Positions 52,118 through 61,524 of a DNA stretch of 64,000 nucleotides are shown here, piece after piece (position 1 is the stretch's first letter; each line of letters begins with the position of its first letter). Both the position numbers and the translations under genes were made by a program. The DNA is from Anaerobium acetethylicum. Its GTDB lineage: Bacteria; Bacillota; Clostridia; Lachnospirales; Lachnospiraceae. The notes below the pieces were generated by a model. The model was not told the origin of the DNA. It saw nothing but the letters and a program-made list of their open reading frames with translations, and did not search any database. The stretch is from assembly GCF_900096945.1 (NCBI RefSeq), contig NZ_FMKA01000009.1:1-64000 (forward strand). The letters run 5' to 3'.

Positions 52118-53012
52118 AGCGATGGGAGTGAGCAAGAAATTTGGCGGAATCGCAGCGGTCGATAATGTGACTGCCGAGATAGTTGATGGGAATGTGTTTG
52201 GTCTGGTAGGGACGAATGGTGCCGGGAAAAGCACATTTCTGAGAATGCTGTGCGGTGTGCTGAAACCGGATGCCGGAGCAGTAAAAATTGATGGCATGGA
52301 GGTTTTTGAGAATGTCAGGGTGAAAGAACAGTTTTTCTATATCTCTGATGACCAGTATTTTTTCAACAATGCAACACCGGAAGATATGAAGTCCTATTAT
52401 CAGATCATGTATCCGGATTTTGATGGGGAAAGGTTCGTTAAACTGCTGAAACAGTTTGATCTAGATCAGAAACGCAAGATTCATACATTTTCTAAAGGAA
52501 TGAAAAAGCAGGTTTCGGTAATCTGCGGGATATGCGCCCATACAAAGTATCTGTTCTGTGATGAGACTTTTGATGGTCTTGATCCGGTGATGCGCCAGGC
52601 TGTCAAAAGCATATTTGTCAAAGAAATAGCAGAACGGGAAATGACGCCCGTAATAGCCTCTCATAATTTAAGAGAACTGGAAGATATCTGCGATCATGTG
52701 GGGCTGCTTCATAAGGGAGGGATGCTCCTGCAGAAGGATCTGTTTGACATGAAGCTGGGCATTCACAAGATACAGTGTGTTTTTCAGAATGAAGAGAGCG
52801 TGGAGGAAATATTTTCAGGCATTGAACTTCTTAAGGTAGATAAGAGGGCATCGCTCTATACGATTACGGCAAAGGGAAGATACGAAGAGATTATGGGACG
52901 TCTTGACAAGGTGAAGACGATATTTGTGGAGGTCCTTCCTCTGACGTTAGAGGAAATTTTTATAAGCGAGACGGAGGTAGTGGGTTATGATATCAAGAAA
53001 CTTATTTTGTAG
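52110..53012 (+). CDS. ABC transporter ATP-binding protein
   Basis: A 300-residue ABC ATPase: Walker A GTNGAGKST, Q-loop ISDDQYFF, signature FSKGMKKQV (a degenerate LSGGQ, common in this subfamily), Walker B YLFCDETFDGLDP and the switch His in ASHNLREL. The C-terminal 80 residues are a BcrA/YtrB-type extension. Overlaps the GntR gene by 8 bp and the permease gene by 26 bp, so the three form one translationally coupled operon. Confidence 0.92.
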   Translation: MIEAMGVSKKFGGIAAVDNVTAEIVDGNVFGLVGTNGAGKSTFLRMLCGVLKPDAGAVKIDGMEVFENVRVKEQFFYISDDQYFFNNATPEDMKSYYQIMYPDFDGERFVKLLKQFDLDQKRKIHTFSKGMKKQVSVICGICAHTKYLFCDETFDGLDPVMRQAVKSIFVKEIAEREMTPVIASHNLRELEDICDHVGLLHKGGMLLQKDLFDMKLGIHKIQCVFQNEESVEEIFSGIELLKVDKRASLYTITAKGRYEEIMGRLDKVKTIFVEVLPLTLEEIFISETEVVGYDIKKLIL

Positions 53013-55125
53013 GCTACAGAAAGAAGATATAAAAAGGAGGCCTTGGCCGGTTGTGCTCGTATTTCTACTGTTTTTCCTTGCGCTGCCTGTCAGCTGTGCG
53101 ATGACGATTGAAAACCAGGCTGGAAATGAGCTGTACGATGCAGAATATTTAGCCCAGATGCTCACAAACGCTGTTGGAGTAGGCAATGTTGCGATTATAT
53201 TGATTTCTATTCTGGGAGCGGTCATCTTTGGCTTGAGCGGATTCTTTTATCTGCATTCGAGAAAAAAAGTGGACCTTTACCACAGCATGCCGGTACGGAG
53301 AGAAGTACAGTATGCGGTTATCTATGTCAACGGACTTGGCTGCTATGTGGTTTCTTACCTGATCAATCTGTTGTTGTGTTTTCTTTTATTGCAGATGAAT
53401 GGTTTTATGGATAGCGGAATTTTCATGGGCGCTCTGGCTTCTATCGCTATCAATGTAGTATTCTACAGCCTGATCTATACGATTACCATAAACGCCGTAA
53501 TGCTGACCGGGAATATCATAGTCAGCTGTCTTGGAACGGCCGTATTTCTTGCTTATGGCCCCCTGCTCGTGTTTGTCAGGGCAATCTATTTCGGCGAATA
53601 CTTTGCAACCTATTATGGCGGTGATATAGATACAGCCATATTCAATACTCTGTCTCCGGTTGGAATTTATCTTGTTACTGGTTTCAGGGCTTCGTCCGTC
53701 AAGGAATCTGAAATCATCTGGATGCTCATAAAGGTGTCTGCAGTTACAGTGGCGCTGATTGCCTGCTCGGTATTTCTATATAAAAAACGTCCTTCAGAAG
53801 CTGCCGGAAGTGCAATGGCGTTCGACTTTGTAAAACCCATTATCAAGTTTATGCTGGTTGTTCCTCTTTCTCTTGGAGGAGGGATCCTGTTCCAGTATGT
53901 TTCAGGAAGCAGGGCTTTGGAATGGAATATATTTGGAACCGTTTTTACAATGATCATAATTTATGCGGTGATCGAAATGATCTATAACTTCGATATCAGA
54001 AGCGCCTTCAGGAATAAAATACAGTTCGCTGCATGTGCGGCTGTCATAGCTGCTGTGGTGATGGTATTCAGGTTTGACTTTATCAAATATGATTCTTATC
54101 TGCCGGGGAAGGATAGCGTTGAAAGCATGAGTATTTCCTTTGAGGGGATGGATGAGAATCTATCCTATGTGACAGATGTGGATGAACAGGGTCTGGCATA
54201 TAGCCGGGTGCTTACCAATCGATATGATTATGAAATTGAGGGTATGGAGCTGACTGATTTTACAACCGTATACGAGCTGGCAGAATTGGGAGCCGCAAGG
54301 GCAGAGAAAATCAGCGCTGATCACCGCAGAAACGGGGCATTTTACAGTAATGCTTCGGGAAGCAGTGAACAGGAACGCCAGTATCGGTATTATGTGAAGT
54401 TCAAACTGAAAAGCGGCCGGGAAATCTACAGGGTATACAGTGTCCCGGCTGATGAAGCCGAGGCTATGGTGAGTAATCTGTACGAAAACGCAGAATATAA
54501 GGAATCACATTATTCCGTTTACCGATACAAGACGGAAGATATCAACGCTGTCTACTGTCGGAATGCCAATATCGGAAATGAGATTACTGTCAACAGGGGT
54601 GGAATTGAAAAATTACTGGAACTGTACAGGGAAGAATTGAAAGGTCTGACGTGGGATGAACGTACTGCGGAAAATCCTGTGGCTGTTTTAAATATAGAAA
54701 GTAAAACGTCAAACGAAGAGTACTTTATCTACCCGGGTTTTGAACAGACAATCGCATTTATAACAGAGCAGGGACTTGATCTGGATCAAACGGCCTGGGA
54801 GGAAGAAGTAAAGGAACTGAAAGTTGTCTATACCAAGCCTTTTTTTGGTGAGAGTGGAAATGCAGCGACAGAATCGGATGAATCTTTGGAAAAATCGGTT
54901 ACCTATACGGATAAGGAACAGATCAGGGAGATTTTAGGGAGCATTTTTTCGACGGGATATTATTGGTGCAACGACTCCATGCTTAACGTGGACCCGGATC
55001 TGACTGTATGGACTGGTTCGGAATTTTCAAGCGAGTATGGATATAATGAGGAAGGGATATCCTTCTATATGAATCAGGATAAAATTCCTGGATTTGTGCT
55101 TGAAGACATCGGATATAAGGAATAA
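52987..55125 (+). CDS. ABC transporter permease with large C-terminal extracytoplasmic domain
   Basis: A 712-residue membrane protein. Residues 1-390 contain about eight hydrophobic segments, starting with VVLVFLLFFLALPVSCAM and including LISILGAVIFGLSGFFYLHSRKKVDLYHSMPVRR, the permease part typical of YtrC/D-like transporters. Residues about 395-712 are a soluble domain (SYLPGKDSVESMSISFEGM...YNEEGISFYMNQDKIPGF), probably outside the cell, like the DUF6449-type domain. GGAGG 8 bp upstream of the ATG. Likely exports or responds to an envelope-active compound; inferred from the operon. Confidence 0.82.
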   Translation: MISRNLFCRLQKEDIKRRPWPVVLVFLLFFLALPVSCAMTIENQAGNELYDAEYLAQMLTNAVGVGNVAIILISILGAVIFGLSGFFYLHSRKKVDLYHSMPVRREVQYAVIYVNGLGCYVVSYLINLLLCFLLLQMNGFMDSGIFMGALASIAINVVFYSLIYTITINAVMLTGNIIVSCLGTAVFLAYGPLLVFVRAIYFGEYFATYYGGDIDTAIFNTLSPVGIYLVTGFRASSVKESEIIWMLIKVSAVTVALIACSVFLYKKRPSEAAGSAMAFDFVKPIIKFMLVVPLSLGGGILFQYVSGSRALEWNIFGTVFTMIIIYAVIEMIYNFDIRSAFRNKIQFAACAAVIAAVVMVFRFDFIKYDSYLPGKDSVESMSISFEGMDENLSYVTDVDEQGLAYSRVLTNRYDYEIEGMELTDFTTVYELAELGAARAEKISADHRRNGAFYSNASGSSEQERQYRYYVKFKLKSGREIYRVYSVPADEAEAMVSNLYENAEYKESHYSVYRYKTEDINAVYCRNANIGNEITVNRGGIEKLLELYREELKGLTWDERTAENPVAVLNIESKTSNEEYFIYPGFEQTIAFITEQGLDLDQTAWEEEVKELKVVYTKPFFGESGNAATESDESLEKSVTYTDKEQIREILGSIFSTGYYWCNDSMLNVDPDLTVWTGSEFSSEYGYNEEGISFYMNQDKIPGFVLEDIGYKE

Positions 55126-55131
55126 ATTTGA

Positions 55132-55170
55132 AAAGAGCCGCGGTGCGATATGATGCCCGCGGCTCTTTTT
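55132..55170 (+). terminator. Terminator of the GntR/ABC operon
   Basis: AAAGAGCCGCGG / CCGCGGCTCTTT perfect 12-bp stem with a T-run. Confidence 0.88.
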
Positions 55171-55392
55171 GCAGCCTGCGCCCTTTTTTAAACGGTATTT
55201 GCCTTGTACCATTTCTGTTTATCGCGCAGCGTGATACTGCTCACAGAGTAAACAGTGCCAAAGGAATCTTTAAAAGAAGCGCAATCCCCCGATATCGTTT
55301 GATAACTGCCTGCAGACGTGATAATATAAATATATATGTAAAAATGTGGCGTGTCTTTCCTGTGTAAATTGATGTAATCAAGCCGATATATC

Positions 55393-55527
55393 TTGATGTA
55401 TAGGAAATTCCACGAATTTCCTATACATCAAAAACGCTCCGCGAGGAGGCGCATGACGCGCAAGAAGAATATGTCGCAGAAGCGACTGCGCGTCAGCGCG
55501 AGAGTTTCGCAAGCGCAACTCTTTGTT
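55393..55527. repeat. 134-bp structured repeat, copy 2
   Basis: Same organisation as 30980-31113 and 57582-57715. The 5' stem here is TTGATGTATAGGAAATT / AATTTCCTATACATCAA, differing from copy 1 at several stem positions where both partners change together. The central core from GCGAGGAGGCGCATGACGCG on is identical to copy 1 apart from one base. Ends in hairpin GAGTTTCGC / GCGCAACTC and TTTGTT. It accounts for much of the 505-bp gap 55126-55630. Confidence 0.87.
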
Positions 55528-55630
55528 CCAGCATGAACCAAGAGTCTGCAAAGGAAATACACCCGGTTAGAGCTTGAAACAGAACGAAGAAAATATTGCC
55601 ATTAAGGGCATCATATAAAAGGAGAAGAAA

Positions 55631-56644
55631 ATGGAAGACAAACGATTTGCGGTTCTGATTGATTCAGACAACATTTCATCAAAATACGTAGCACATATTT
55701 TGAGTGAAATGACGAAATACGGGGTGATAACCTATAAAAGAATATACGGCGACTGGACAAGTACCCAGACGGCAAAATGGAAAAATGCACTCCTTGAATA
55801 TTCAATCACTCCGATACAGCAGTTCAGCAATACGGTGGGAAAGAATGCTACGGATTCAGCGCTAATCATAGATGCCATGGACATCCTGTATACAAAAAAT
55901 GTGGAGGGATTCTGTATTGTATCCAGCGACAGTGATTTTACAAGGCTGGCCAGCAGGCTTCGGGAATCTGGCATGGATGTGATCGGGATGGGCGAGGATA
56001 AGACGCCGCGTTCCTTCAGGGCTGCCTGCACGGTATTTACGAACCTTGAGATACTGATTGATCAGGATGAAGAGGGAATCGGCCAGATCAAAGAAAACGG
56101 AGATGCCGCAGCAGTCCAGAGCGGAAGCGCAGCGGAAAGCGGAACAGGCACCAAGGCAAAGCATAAAGTCAAAAACAACAATGTTATAAGCAAGAAGCTG
56201 ATTGAAAACGATATAACCGAAATTATCAATGAAAACGAAAGCAAGGGAAGGGATACAGGCCTTGGCGAGATTGGAAGCAGGCTTGTAAAAAAATATTCCG
56301 ATTTTGATGTCAGGAACTATGGATACAGTTCGCTGTCAAAGTTTCTTGAAGAGATGGAAGGCTTTGAACTGAGCAGGGTAAACAACGCATACAGCGTAAA
56401 GCTTAAGGATAACAGCATATCAAGGGAAAAGGTGGAAGAATTTGCAATTGCTTTAGTGGCGGCCAGTGGAAAGACAGGCATGGATCTTGGCGTCCTTGGG
56501 AGGAAGCTGCATAACAAATTCGAAGACTTCGGGGTGAAGGAATATGGATATTCGACATTCGCGAAATTCGTACAGAGCATCAGCCAGCTTGAAATCCGAG
56601 AAAATAAGGCGAAAAATAAGGTCGTGCATCTGGCGGAGCAATAG
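55631..56644 (+). CDS. NYN-domain nuclease-like protein with two OST-HTH/LOTUS domains
   Basis: A 337-residue protein. Residues 5-140 form a PIN-like NYN domain with the acidic residues of the active site visible (LIDSDNIS, KNATDSALIIDAMDIL, SSDSDFTRLASRLRE). After a variable linker (about 150-195), two OST-HTH domains follow (about 196-258 and 265-335), each with the YGYSSLSKFLE / YGYSTFAKFVQ motif. LabA-type proteins of this build are predicted RNases whose OST-HTH domains bind RNA or G-quadruplexes. AAAGGAG lies upstream of the ATG. Single gene. Confidence 0.9.
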   Translation: MEDKRFAVLIDSDNISSKYVAHILSEMTKYGVITYKRIYGDWTSTQTAKWKNALLEYSITPIQQFSNTVGKNATDSALIIDAMDILYTKNVEGFCIVSSDSDFTRLASRLRESGMDVIGMGEDKTPRSFRAACTVFTNLEILIDQDEEGIGQIKENGDAAAVQSGSAAESGTGTKAKHKVKNNNVISKKLIENDITEIINENESKGRDTGLGEIGSRLVKKYSDFDVRNYGYSSLSKFLEEMEGFELSRVNNAYSVKLKDNSISREKVEEFAIALVAASGKTGMDLGVLGRKLHNKFEDFGVKEYGYSTFAKFVQSISQLEIRENKAKNKVVHLAEQ

Positions 56645-56690
56645 CAGAACTTATTGAATGTCATCGCTGATTCGAAAGGGAGGAAGACCC

Positions 56691-56954
56691 ATGGGAAAAG
56701 TATATGAATTTGAAGCGGAGATCAAGAAGGTGCCTGACATTGATGGTGCCTATGTCGAGATCCCGTTTGATGTGAAAGCTGAATTTGGAAAGGGCAGAGT
56801 GCCTGTTTCGGTTACTTTTGATGGAGAACCTTATGACGGAAGCCTTGTGAAGATGAAGACGCCCTGCCATATCATTGGAATCCGAAAAGAGATCAGGGCA
56901 AAAATCGGAAAGCAGCCTGGCGATGTGGTGAAAGTTACGCTCCACGAGAGGTAA
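56691..56954 (+). CDS. DUF1905 domain-containing protein
   Basis: An 87-residue beta-barrel protein of the DUF1905 family: [41 protein letters not shown] and [24 protein letters not shown] are the family hallmarks. GGGAGGAAGACCC directly precedes the ATG at 56691. Function unknown; often fused to or next to YdeI-like DUF1801 genes, not seen here. Confidence 0.88.
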   Translation: MGKVYEFEAEIKKVPDIDGAYVEIPFDVKAEFGKGRVPVSVTFDGEPYDGSLVKMKTPCHIIGIRKEIRAKIGKQPGDVVKVTLHER

Positions 56955-57016
56955 GGAAGTGTCTGACACTTGTGCATCTGCAGGACATATAAAAGTATAA
57001 GGGGTAACATCAGATT

Positions 57017-57520
57017 ATGGAAAAGAGCAAAGAAGAAATTATTTCTGCTGAAAATAGAAAAGGGAAGAGTCATAGCGAAATAGCGGAAGAGCTGTTTAAA
57101 AATGGTTATAACTGTTCGCAGTCCGTGTTTCTTGCCTTCAGCGATATGTACGGAATTGACGTGGAAGCCGCTCTCAGGCTTAGCTCCTCCTTTGGAGGAG
57201 GGATGGGAAGGCTAAGGGAAGTGTGCGGAGCTGTAACTGGCATGTTTATGGTCGCGGGGATTCTCTATGGATATTCCGATCCGAAAGACCATGCTGCAAA
57301 AACAGAGCATTATAAAAGGATACAGTATCTGGCGAGAGAATTCGAAGAAAAGAACCATTCTATCATATGCCGTGAACTTCTGGGGCTGGGAAGCGGAAAA
57401 GACAGCCCAGTACCTGAACAAAGGACGGATGAATACTATAAAAAGAGAGCGTGCCAGGAGCTGGTTGCAATGGCTGCTGAGATTATGGATAAATACATCA
57501 AAGAGCATGAAATGCAATAA
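57017..57520 (+). CDS. C_GCAxxG_C_C family protein
   Basis: A 167-residue protein with the signature Cys pattern of the family: NGYNCSQSV (Cys 34 region), REVCGAVTGMFMVAG (the CGAxxG core), a later Cys in HSIICRELLG and one in KRACQELV. These proteins are probably redox- or metal-active; many clostridia have several. Start has GGGGTAAC as a weak site. It follows DUF1905 by 62 bp and is closed by a strong terminator. Confidence 0.88.
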   Translation: MEKSKEEIISAENRKGKSHSEIAEELFKNGYNCSQSVFLAFSDMYGIDVEAALRLSSSFGGGMGRLREVCGAVTGMFMVAGILYGYSDPKDHAAKTEHYKRIQYLAREFEEKNHSIICRELLGLGSGKDSPVPEQRTDEYYKKRACQELVAMAAEIMDKYIKEHEMQ

Positions 57521-57547
57521 GTAATTAAAAGTTTGATATGTGATAAG

Positions 57548-57583
57548 CTGCCCGGCCGGTGAATCTGGCCGGGCAGTGTTTTT
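57548..57583 (+). terminator. Terminator after the C_GCAxxG_C_C gene
   Basis: Perfect CTGCCCGGCC / GGCCGGGCAG stem, then TGTTTTT. The structured repeat copy 3 begins inside its T-run. Confidence 0.85.
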
Positions 57584-57715
57584 GGTTTATAGGAAATTCC
57601 TCGAATTTCCTATAAATCAAAACGCTCTGCGAGGAGGCGCATGACGCGCAAGAAGAATATGTCACAGAAGCGACTGCGTGTCAGGGCGAGAGCTTCGCAA
57701 GCGAAACTCTTTATT
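57582..57715. repeat. 134-bp structured repeat, copy 3
   Basis: Same organisation as the other two copies. 5' stem ends GGAAATT / AATTTCC; core nearly identical; one G-to-T change in the GCGCGTCA arm (to GCGTGTCA) still allows a G-T pair; 3' hairpin has the loop GCAA. Ends CTCTTTATT. As with copy 1, it starts directly after an intrinsic terminator. Confidence 0.87.
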
Positions 57716-57924
57716 CGTAAAGGATGTTATTTTGTTTTATAACGATAAAGATAAGGCGCTGAGATTAGATGTTAATTATGAATGACAGGGTAAATATATA
57801 GATAAAGAAATGTTGACAATATTTTATCAAGATGGTAAAATTTTTACTAAGAAAGCGGTGAAGGGGCTGAAACGGTGGGGATCTTTAATAAACAGGGAAG
57901 TGTGAGACTTTGAGGAGACTGAGA

Positions 57925-58437
57925 ATGAATGATTATATTGTTGAAGTGACAGTAAAAAGGAAACAGACATGGCGGCTGAAAACCCGGAAAATGCTGATGG
58001 TTCTTTTGGGTGTGGCTTTTATGGTGCTGGAAGCGTTCGTTCCGTTTGCGGCAGTCTGTGGCGTGGCTGTTTTTACGGGGGCTTATGTTCTTTTTAAAAG
58101 ATGGAACCTGGAATTCGAATATGCATTGGCCGGCATGAGCCTGGATATTACGAAAATCATGTCGAAGGAGACCAGAAAGGAAGTGCAATCACTGAATCTC
58201 ATGGAGCTGTCCTGCATAGTAGAGGGGTTTGAAAAAAATATTGGCGGGATAAAGTTTGACAAGATATGTGATTATTCTTCTCTGGAAGAAAAGGCAGCAG
58301 TCGATGCGCTGGTATATGAAAGCGGGATATGCAGGACTGCATATCTGATAGATGCAGATAATGAAATCGGAAAGAAAGTAAAGTTGCTTTTTCCGGGAAA
58401 AATAGTGCGAGGTGATAGGTGTGAAAGTAAAAGTTAA
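57925..58437 (+). CDS. Small membrane protein, DUF6106-like
   Basis: A 170-residue protein with two adjacent hydrophobic segments (about residues 24-40 and 44-62), then a cytoplasmic domain of 100 residues (EFEYALAGMSLDITKIMSKETRKEVQSL...YLIDADNEIGKKVKLLFPG) resembling a PH-like fold. I think it matches the clostridial DUF6106 family but am not certain. ATG 57925 has GAGGAG 7 bp upstream; TTG 57910 overlaps that site. Its end overlaps the LacI-type gene by 17 bp, so the two are coupled. Confidence 0.65.
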   Translation: MNDYIVEVTVKRKQTWRLKTRKMLMVLLGVAFMVLEAFVPFAAVCGVAVFTGAYVLFKRWNLEFEYALAGMSLDITKIMSKETRKEVQSLNLMELSCIVEGFEKNIGGIKFDKICDYSSLEEKAAVDALVYESGICRTAYLIDADNEIGKKVKLLFPGKIVRGDRCESKS

Positions 58438-59455
58438 GGATGTTGCAGAAATGGTAGGGGTATCCCCGACTACGGTTTCGCTGGTGCTGAACAAGAAACC
58501 GTCCAGGATATCTGAAGCTACAAAAAATAAAATACTGGCAATCGCACAGGAGATGCAGTACGAAGAGAAGCAGTACAGCGACATGGAAGAGAAGATTAAA
58601 ATCAAAACCGTAGGTATTGTAATGCCTAATTGTGAAAATATGTTTTACCAGACCTGTGTGAAAGGAGCAGAAGAGGCGTTAAACAATTATGGATACGAGG
58701 TGTTCAGATGCGACGTTTCGGAATCACCGGAGAGATGCTTTAAGGCGATTGAGAATCTGCATTCGAAATTTGTGGATGGTATGATAATAATACCGCCGAA
58801 TGGAATCAACGATGACGGAAATTATGATAAGATGCTGCAGTATTTCAATACCTCCAGAGTGCCAATGATCTTGCTTGAAAGGGCGGTTCATTCTGTTTTC
58901 TGTGATTTTGTGACAGGTGACAATCAATCTGGAGCCTATGTGGGAACGGAATACCTCATTAAAGAAGGACATAAAAAAATCGGACTAATTGTAGGTGACA
59001 AGTTGGCTTATGTGAGTACCAGAAGAATCAAAGGATATAAAGAAGCGTTGGAAGAGAATGGGCTGGAATTCAATGAGGATTTTATAAGTTACGGCGATTT
59101 TACGAAGGAATCGGGTATTTCAGCAGCAAAGTCTCTTCATGAAAAAGGAGTTACCGCGATTTTTGCAGGAAACGACTTGATGGCATATGGCGTATATGTC
59201 TATGCGGTGAAGAACGGGATAAGGATACCTGAAGGCTTGTCCCTCCTGGGGTATGATAATACGGAGCTTTGCGAGATGCTGCCTGTAAAGCTTTCCAGCA
59301 TCGACCAGAGCGCCGAAAGCATGGGCAAAAAAGCTGCAGAAGTGATTAAAAACTGCATGAAGACAAAATACAGTCTTGATGAGAAGAAACCTAAAAATTA
59401 TTATTTTACTCCTGTGCTTATAGAGAGGGCATCTGTCAGGAAACTGGGAAAATAA
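58421..59455 (+). CDS. LacI-family transcriptional regulator
   Basis: A 344-residue repressor: N-terminal HTH KVKDVAEMVGVSPTTVSLVLNKKPSRISEATKNKI (residues 3-40), hinge, and a periplasmic-binding-protein-like effector domain (KTVGIVMPNCENMFYQTCVKG...IFAGNDLMAYGVYVYAVKNG...LSLLGYDNTELCEMLPVKLSSI). Starts with GTG at 58421 behind GAGGTGATAG, preferred to GTG 58412. Located directly upstream of a sugar ABC transporter operon with candidate operators at 59799 and 59937, so it very probably controls that operon. Confidence 0.93.
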   Translation: MKVKVKDVAEMVGVSPTTVSLVLNKKPSRISEATKNKILAIAQEMQYEEKQYSDMEEKIKIKTVGIVMPNCENMFYQTCVKGAEEALNNYGYEVFRCDVSESPERCFKAIENLHSKFVDGMIIIPPNGINDDGNYDKMLQYFNTSRVPMILLERAVHSVFCDFVTGDNQSGAYVGTEYLIKEGHKKIGLIVGDKLAYVSTRRIKGYKEALEENGLEFNEDFISYGDFTKESGISAAKSLHEKGVTAIFAGNDLMAYGVYVYAVKNGIRIPEGLSLLGYDNTELCEMLPVKLSSIDQSAESMGKKAAEVIKNCMKTKYSLDEKKPKNYYFTPVLIERASVRKLGK

Positions 59456-59479
59456 TATAAAAGAAATGGTGTGTCGAAA

Positions 59480-59521
59480 AGAGAAACCCTGGGGTCTGAT
59501 GGACCAAGGGTTTCTTTTTTT
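59480..59521 (+). terminator. Terminator after the LacI-type gene
   Basis: AGAAACCCT...GGTC pairs with GACC...AGGGTTTCT, followed by a T-run. Confidence 0.82.
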
Positions 59522-59760
59522 GTTTGTAGGTATCGGGGGACAAAATACCTTTTGATCTGGCGAGGGTTTAGTAAGCTAAACTTAATGTGCTTATAGTGAA
59601 TGTGATAAATATATTTACCATGTGATAAAACAAGGGTTTGGAGGTGTTCTGATAGCAAGATGGATATAAAAATACGGATTTAGTGGTACATAATGTAGTG
59701 ATATCTACCAAATAAGCCCAAATAGTAATTAAAAAAATAACAAAATAATAAAAAAACCAC

Positions 59761-59813
59761 TTGAAAAAGGATTCAAAGGCTGTTATAATTTCATAAAAGG
59801 TAAACAATTTATC
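59761..59813 (+). promoter_or_regulatory. Promoter of the sugar ABC operon with operator at the start site
   Basis: TTGAAA (59761-59766), 17 bp, TGT-extended TATAAT (59784-59789). GGTAAACAATTTATC (59799-59813; arms GGTAAA / TTTATC, one mismatch) lies at about +3 to +17, an ideal repressor site for the upstream LacI protein. The leader to the ATG at 60007 is about 210 nt. Confidence 0.75.
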
Positions 59814-59936
59814 TAGGTAAATAAAAACCTTTCTAGAAATGTACATTTTCGAAAAAGAAATTTATCAAAATTTATCTCAAGGAGGTATAAACCGGCGCAC
59901 ATAACGAGAACACTGAAAAACTGCGAAAACGAATTA

Positions 59937-59951
59937 GGTAAATGATTTATC
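59937..59951 (+). promoter_or_regulatory. Second candidate LacI-type operator
   Basis: GGTAAATGATTTATC repeats the GGTAAA...TTTATC pattern of the site at 59799 with the same 15-bp length (12 of 15 identical). Related TTTATC half-sites occur at 59863-59877. Two like sites 138 bp apart would permit looping; that is inference. Confidence 0.55.
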
Positions 59952-60006
59952 AAAGAACTGACTGGAATAAGAAAAATATGAAAGAGAAGAACCAGGGAGG
60001 AAAAAA

Positions 60007-61392
60007 ATGAAACTTAAAAGAATTTTATCTATTTTATTAGTATTGGCAATGACAGTTGGAATGATGGCAGGCTGTGGAAAGAAAAGCAGCGAAAGTGCAG
60101 ATGATGGAAAGTCGGACGGAGCAAAAGAAGAAATCGTGATGTGGTTCTGGGGTGCTGAACCGTATGCACAGAAAGTGTTAAATGCGAACCTGGCAGATAA
60201 ATATAACGCTTCACAGGATAAATACACATTGAAGATCGAATACAGGAACTCAGTAGACAGTGACATGACAACAGCCCTTGCAGCAAACAAAGGTCCTGAT
60301 ATCGTTTACGGATCTGGTCCATCATTCGTTATGCCGCTTGTAGAAGCAGGAAAGCTGGAGCCGATGGATAAATATGCTGAGCAGTATGGGTGGGCAGACA
60401 GAATCTTAAAGCCTATCTATGAATCAGGCACTGTTGATGGAAAGCTTTACAGCCTTGCAAACTCGCTAAATACGGTAGGTGTATTTTATAACAAAAAGGT
60501 GCTTGAGGATAACGGATGGGCGGTTCCGACCACAGTTGCCGAGATGGAAAAAATCATGGATGAGGCAATGGCAAAAGGCATGTATGCTTCTGTGACAGGG
60601 AACAAAGGCTGGAAACCGGTAAATGAAAATTATGCTTCCTTATTCCTGACTCATTATGCAGGAGCAGATACGGTATACAAATGCTTAAAGGGTGAAGAAA
60701 AGTGGAATAACGAAGCTGTCGTATCGGCAATTGAAAAATCAGCAGAATGGTACGACAAAGGTTACCTTGCAGGTAAAGATTATGGAAATATGAATTTCTC
60801 AGAAGCTCTTCAGATGCTTGCAGATGAAAGATCACCATTCTTCATCGGGCCTACTTTGGGATACCAGTGGGCGCAGTCATTCTTTACTGATGATAAAGTC
60901 GACAATTTAGCATTCATTCCATTCCCAGCTACGGATAAAGTGACAGAACCTACCTATACATTAAGCGTATGCTGTACTTTCTCAATTAATGCAAATGTTG
61001 CGCAGGACCACAAAGACGAAGCTGCAAAAATTATCGATATCATGATGCAGCCTGAATTTACGGAAGAAATGACAAGCGTATGGCCTGGATACTGGGGAAC
61101 CCCTTTGAAGGATCTGTCAACGGTGGATGTTGAAAGCATGACTGGATTGTCCAAATCATATATGGAAACAATCAAGAATATCGCAGCCGCAGTAAATGAT
61201 GGCAATTTTGGATATTATACAAATGTATTCTTCCCAAGTGCAACACAGCAGGTATTTATCGACATTGAAAACGTCTGGTACGGAACTGAGTCAGCTTCAG
61301 ACCTTATGGACAAAGCTGATACCGAATTTACGAAAGAACTTGAAAAGGGCTTAGTACCACCGGTACCACAAGCTGGAGTAAAGGCTGAATAA
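60007..61392 (+). CDS. Sugar ABC transporter substrate-binding lipoprotein
   Basis: A 461-residue extracellular solute-binding protein (family 1, carbohydrate uptake). Lipoprotein signal with lipobox MMAGC (Cys 22), followed by a Ser/Gly/Asp linker. The mature part has the cluster B fold features: MWFWGAEPYAQKVL, YRNSVDSDMTTALAANKGPDIVYG, LANSLNTVGVFYNKKVLED. GGGAGG precedes the ATG. It heads the operon with two permeases; a hairpin after it probably gives it higher expression than the permeases. Confidence 0.92.
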   Translation: MKLKRILSILLVLAMTVGMMAGCGKKSSESADDGKSDGAKEEIVMWFWGAEPYAQKVLNANLADKYNASQDKYTLKIEYRNSVDSDMTTALAANKGPDIVYGSGPSFVMPLVEAGKLEPMDKYAEQYGWADRILKPIYESGTVDGKLYSLANSLNTVGVFYNKKVLEDNGWAVPTTVAEMEKIMDEAMAKGMYASVTGNKGWKPVNENYASLFLTHYAGADTVYKCLKGEEKWNNEAVVSAIEKSAEWYDKGYLAGKDYGNMNFSEALQMLADERSPFFIGPTLGYQWAQSFFTDDKVDNLAFIPFPATDKVTEPTYTLSVCCTFSINANVAQDHKDEAAKIIDIMMQPEFTEEMTSVWPGYWGTPLKDLSTVDVESMTGLSKSYMETIKNIAAAVNDGNFGYYTNVFFPSATQQVFIDIENVWYGTESASDLMDKADTEFTKELEKGLVPPVPQAGVKAE

Positions 61393-61445
61393 AATAGAAT
61401 TGGCGGCTATCAGGGAATTGCTCTGAATGGTTGACAAAATTCACA

Positions 61446-61499
61446 CAAAGCCTCCGACAGTTCTGAAATAAACATGTAAGAATGTCGGGGCTTTGTTTT
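61446..61499 (+). terminator. Partial terminator between binding protein and permease genes
   Basis: CAAAGCCTCCGACA / TGTCGGGGCTTTG (one mismatch) with a 23-nt loop, then TTTTC. A leaky intercistronic terminator or mRNA-stabilising hairpin is usual at this position. Confidence 0.75.
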
Positions 61500-61524
61500 C
61501 TTAGATGATTAGGGAGGTACCTAA

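Noticed and set aside
55631-57520. Defence island centred on the NYN/OST-HTH protein
   Set aside because: Neighbours (DUF1905, C_GCAxxG_C_C) are not defence genes and there is no nuclease, methylase or reverse transcriptase partner.
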